Assembly: GCA_045598845.1 (NCBI GenBank)
Contig: JAZRUY010000059.1
Coordinates: 1 to 7,699, forward strand
Reading direction: 5' to 3'
DNA: 7,699 bases
Source of the DNA: JAZRUY01 sp045598845
Lineage (GTDB): Bacteria; Verrucomicrobiota; Lentisphaeria; Victivallales; Victivallaceae
In this document: positions 5,324 through 7,699 of the stretch, piece after piece
How the letters are laid out: each line of letters opens with the position of its first letter
Position numbering within the stretch: the stretch's first letter is position 1
The notes under the pieces: model-generated
Database searches by the model: none
Seen by the model: only the letters and a program-made list of their open reading frames with translations
What the model was told of the DNA's origin: nothing
Program-made: the position numbers and the translations under genes

Positions 5324-6682
5324 TTAATCCCCGGTTGCTTTGTTAAAAAAAATACTTCGTTCCATTGTATTTTCAGTAGTCCGGTATTCAGAAAATTCCG
5401 CCGTAACAACTGAAAAAAAGGTCGCCGGAGATTCAGGAATTCCGTCCGTGACGGAATCAAAAAAATTCATTCTCCGCTCTCTTGATTCCAATTCTTCCGA
5501 TATTTTTTTCAGCGCATCTTTGTAATCATTTACGGCAACGCGGTTTTTATCATTATTCCCGTCTGATGTTTCAAACAGTTTCCATGCCGTTGTTTTTACC
5601 TTTGCCGCCGTTGCGGTCCAAACACGGTCTGAATAGCATACCATTCTTATAAATTTACTCTCCAGCAGTTCTTTTAATTCCGCCGGATAGCGGTATTTTC
5701 CGAGCAGTTCCGGAAGATGCTCCATATCCGTATCCATAACGGCTCCGGTATTTTGCCCGTACTCGTCTTTTACCGGCAGGGATATTTTAAAAAAATCCTC
5801 CGTCCGGAGGCGTAAAATCTCCGGCGGAATTGTAAAATAATTATTCCATGCCAGGGAATATGCCGCCGCTGTAAAAAGTTCCTGCAGTTTTTGACTTTCA
5901 CTGTATTTCCGCCAGTTTTCCTTTCCGTGCAACAGCGGCAAATTGGATGATTCCGCGGTTTCTATCAATGAAGAACGGAATGCCGCCTTGAAAGCCTCCT
6001 GTTCGTTGATTCCGGATTGCGAACAGAATAACACATAGTTTTTTATTGGATCGTCTGTTTTTACAGTTTTTTGGCGGGCGGCTTCCAGAACCGCCGATGC
6101 AAGTTCTCCGAGCCAGCGCAATTCCGCCTGTGATAAATTATCGGCCGGAATGTTTCTTATTGCGGAGAAGTCCGGAAATTTACCTTTCGCGGCCAGAAAA
6201 CGAAGTGCTGGAAAATAACGGGACCATGATGAAAATTTTGCACTTGTCTTCAAAATGTTTTCTTCGTTCCATATCGCGGCGGCAATCCATGCCGGCAGAA
6301 AAGCCGGATCGGATGCCGGATGTTCAGCGGAAAAACGGCGCAGCAGCAGGCATCCGTATATCTGCCTCCGCAGGTTGAAGTCGTGTTTCCATCTGCCGGA
6401 ATCCGGATTGAAGGCCGCTACCCAGCCGGAAGCGTTGCCGCTTGTTTTCAAGACTCCCGGTGTCAGCCCGGTATCGGTTTTAAACATCAGTTTTACCCGG
6501 CGGGAAGACGGTTTGCCGCCCGCTGTCCGCACAGTAGCCTGAGCAATCAGTTCAAGTTCGTTTTGGATATCGAAAAAGTTACTGTCATCGGTTATCAGCA
6601 GTTCAAATTCAACTGCTGACGCACCGGCGGTTAAGAACAGAACGGCGATTGAAACTGCAAGCAGTTTTCTGATATCAGGCAT
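5324..6682 (-). CDS. Secreted protein of unknown function upstream of mreC
   Basis: I do not recognise this family. The 452 residues begin with a clear Sec signal peptide: a charged start (MPDIRKL), a hydrophobic core to about residue 19 and a likely cleavage after ASA (21-23). There is no lipobox cysteine and no later membrane segment, so the mature protein should be periplasmic or released. Residues about 24-100 look mixed alpha/beta. The rest is rich in Leu, Ala, Lys, Glu and Trp and probably helical; residues about 380-410 are highly charged. Only three Cys are present (111, 220, 349). The part around residues 104-138, a helix-like stretch followed by FLPAWIAAAIW, faintly recalls gluzincin-type peptidases, but no HExxH motif is present. 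The ATG at 6680-6682 fits the signal peptide, though the ribosome-binding site is poor (AGAAG, 14 bases upstream). The gene is visibly more AT-rich than recN. It shares strand with mreC after a 110-base gap. Confidence 0.85.
   Translation of the reverse strand: MPDIRKLLAVSIAVLFLTAGASAVEFELLITDDSNFFDIQNELELIAQATVRTAGGKPSSRRVKLMFKTDTGLTPGVLKTSGNASGWVAAFNPDSGRWKHDFNLRRQIYGCLLLRRFSAEHPASDPAFLPAWIAAAIWNEENILKTSAKFSSWSRYFPALRFLAAKGKFPDFSAIRNIPADNLSQAELRWLGELASAVLEAARQKTVKTDDPIKNYVLFCSQSGINEQEAFKAAFRSSLIETAESSNLPLLHGKENWRKYSESQKLQELFTAAAYSLAWNNYFTIPPEILRLRTEDFFKISLPVKDEYGQNTGAVMDTDMEHLPELLGKYRYPAELKELLESKFIRMVCYSDRVWTATAAKVKTTAWKLFETSDGNNDKNRVAVNDYKDALKKISEELESRERRMNFFDSVTDGIPESPATFFSVVTAEFSEYRTTENTMERSIFFNKATGD
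5439..5457. repeat. 8-bp perfect inverted repeat inside the secreted-protein gene
   Basis: ATTCCGTC (5439-5446) and GACGGAAT (5450-5457) flank a 3-base spacer. The repeat lies near the 3' end of the coding region and encodes about residues 409-415 of the secreted protein. A run of seven A follows it on the + strand, which is a T-run before the stem on the coding strand, the wrong side for a terminator of that gene. Confidence 0.45.
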
Positions 6683-6718
6683 AATTTGAATTGTCGCTTC
6701 TGTTTGTTTTTTTACGGT

Positions 6719-6735
6719 TTTAAGATTATCTTTAA
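6719..6735. promoter_or_regulatory. Imperfect palindrome in the thiD divergent intergenic region
   Basis: TTTAAGATTATCTTTAA is a 17-base palindrome with seven of eight pairs matching around a central T; the core AAGAT-T-ATCTT is perfect. It overlaps the start of the proposed -35 hexamer of thiD (6732-6737) and lies just after the proposed -10 of the opposite promoter. It could be an operator for one or both genes. It is AT-rich and may be chance. Confidence 0.3.
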
Positions 6736-6759
6736 CAATATTTATACGCTGATTAGAAT
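6732..6759 (+). promoter_or_regulatory. Probable sigma70-type promoter of thiD
   Basis: TTAACA (6732-6737) and TAGAAT (6754-6759) each differ by one base from the consensus hexamers and are 16 bases apart. The expected transcription start near 6766 leaves a leader of about 40 bases. That is too short for a TPP riboswitch, and no such element was recognised. Confidence 0.5.
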
Positions 6760-6771
6760 GTAGCGGGTCAA
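6741..6771 (-). promoter_or_regulatory. Possible promoter of the secreted-protein gene
   Basis: On the - strand TTGACC (6766-6771) is followed after 19 bases by TATAAA (6741-6746). Both hexamers are one base from consensus, but the spacer is longer than the usual 16-18. The expected start near 6733 gives a leader of about 50 bases. The element overlaps the opposing thiD promoter, so the two would compete for polymerase. Confidence 0.4.
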
Positions 6772-6804
6772 CTACAGAAGTTCAATTGCTGATGGACGAT
6801 AAAA

Positions 6805-7653
6805 ATGGTACATTCCGGTTCAGGATATCCGGTGGCTCTGACCATTGCCGGAAGTGACTCCGGCGGCGGGGCCGGAGTTCAGACTGATTTACGCACTTTT
6901 AATGCCTTCGGGGTTTACGGCTGTTCAGTGATTACCGCAGTTACCGCTCAGAATCCCTATGAGGTGATGCGGATTGACGAAATGCCGCCTGAGTCGGTGA
7001 CGGCGCAGATGGATGCGGTATGTTCGCGTTTCCGTGTCGGGTATGCGAAAACCGGCATGCTGGCTAATGCCGGAATTATCGAATCCGTGGCGGATACGGT
7101 AAAAAAATACGGTCTTGACTTAGTGGTTGATCCGGTGATGGTATCCACTTCCGGACGGTTGTTGCTGGCCAGGGATGCCGTGGCGGTTATGCGCGATAAA
7201 CTGCTTCCGCTGGCGAAATGGATAACCCCGAATTTGCCAGAGGCGGAATATTTGCTCGATGGGGATAAAATCGATTCGTACGAAAAATGCCGTTCGGCCG
7301 CAGTACGGCTGCATGATATGTGCGGCGCTTCGGTTCTGCTCAAAACCGGACATGCGGATTTTGACACAGGGCTGGCCTGCGATATTGTCTGCCGCGGTAA
7401 TTCCGTGTACAGACTGAGCTCTCCGCGGCTGGAATTAAATTCTCCGGTTGTTTCTCACGGAACCGGTTGCACGCTCTCCGCAGCGTTGGCGGCCGCCTCG
7501 GCGATAAAAATGCCGTGGCGCAGTGCGGTTTGCGAAGCCAAAGCTTTCGTTTTAGGTTCTCTGTCCGAACTTGTAGATGTGGGAAAGAAAATTTCCGCTA
7601 TGTATCCGCCGGTTGAGGATTATTTTGAGTCGGTTAAACTGGATAAATTTTAA
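6805..7653 (+). CDS. thiD: Hydroxymethylpyrimidine / phosphomethylpyrimidine kinase ThiD
   Basis: ThiD phosphorylates 4-amino-5-hydroxymethyl-2-methylpyrimidine twice, giving the pyrimidine diphosphate that ThiE joins to the thiazole in thiamine synthesis; it is cytosolic. The 282 residues (E. coli has 266) align along their length with the ribokinase-like ThiD fold. Visible motifs are TIAGSDSGGGAG (13-24), FGVYGCSVITAVTAQN (35-50), KTGML (82-86), DPVMVSTSG (109-117), TPNLPEAEYLL (141-151), LLKTGH (178-183) and the anion-hole motif SHGTGCTLSAALAA (217-230) with Cys222. All expected active-site elements are present, so it should be functional. The ATG at 6805 has only a weak GGA eight bases upstream (6794-6796). 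A pyridoxal-kinase-type relative (PdxK/ThiD2) is possible but less likely given the full set of ThiD motifs. No other thiamine gene is visible beside it. Confidence 0.95.
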   Translation: MVHSGSGYPVALTIAGSDSGGGAGVQTDLRTFNAFGVYGCSVITAVTAQNPYEVMRIDEMPPESVTAQMDAVCSRFRVGYAKTGMLANAGIIESVADTVKKYGLDLVVDPVMVSTSGRLLLARDAVAVMRDKLLPLAKWITPNLPEAEYLLDGDKIDSYEKCRSAAVRLHDMCGASVLLKTGHADFDTGLACDIVCRGNSVYRLSSPRLELNSPVVSHGTGCTLSAALAAASAIKMPWRSAVCEAKAFVLGSLSELVDVGKKISAMYPPVEDYFESVKLDKF

Positions 7654-7699
7654 TGCGGCTCTGCTAACCGTACTGGTTTTGTTTTGTTATCCATCCCGG

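Noticed and set aside
6683..6804. TPP riboswitch upstream of thiD
   Set aside because: None of the conserved riboswitch stretches is visible and the space after the likely promoter is only about 45 bases.
7654..7699. Possible terminator after thiD
   Set aside because: The only stem is AACC/GGTT (7666-7669 with 7675-7678), four pairs, followed by an interrupted T-run. It is too weak to call, and nothing else is visible in these last 46 bases.

Overview
The window holds seven genes in two converging blocks and one diverging pair. It suggests a Gram-negative bacterium of moderate GC content. The grounds are a PBP2-type transpeptidase with MreC and MreD (the lateral-wall elongation machinery), an Aas-like phospholipid acyltransferase/acyl-ACP synthetase tail, and a protein with a Sec-type signal peptide. 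The taxon cannot be fixed from the sequence. A member of the Planctomycetes-Verrucomicrobia-Lentisphaerae group is only an impression from protein style and base composition.

Left block, + strand (2-1906): the last 74 codons of an Aas-like protein, then 24 bases later a complete recN (551 codons), probably in one transcript. Middle block, - strand (6682 down to 1909): an unrecognised secreted protein of 452 residues, then mreC, mreD and a PBP2 gene (mrdA-like). mreC and mreD are 4 bases apart, and mreD and the PBP2 gene 19 bases apart, so these three are almost certainly one operon. The secreted-protein gene lies 110 bases upstream of mreC. That gap has an AT-rich -10-like sequence and a hairpin, so mreC may have its own promoter. 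recN and the PBP2 gene end tail to tail with 2 bases between their stop codons, inside a 6-bp inverted repeat. Right block, + strand (6805-7653): thiD, diverging from the secreted-protein gene across 122 bases that hold overlapping promoter-like sequences and a palindrome.

MreC (periplasmic scaffold), MreD (membrane partner) and PBP2 (crosslinking transpeptidase) act together in side-wall peptidoglycan synthesis. Their usual partners MreB and RodA are not next to them here: the sequence before mreC is the unknown secreted protein, and the sequence after PBP2 is recN. RecN works in double-strand-break repair and ThiD in thiamine synthesis; neither has an evident link to wall synthesis.

No gap without a gene exceeds 125 bases. 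No rRNA, tRNA, insertion sequence, CRISPR array or clear rho-independent terminator was seen. The most novel item is the unrecognised exported protein upstream of mreC. Other points worth checking are a Cys/Cys/His/Cys set around the PBP2 active site and unusual ATPase-loop residues in RecN.
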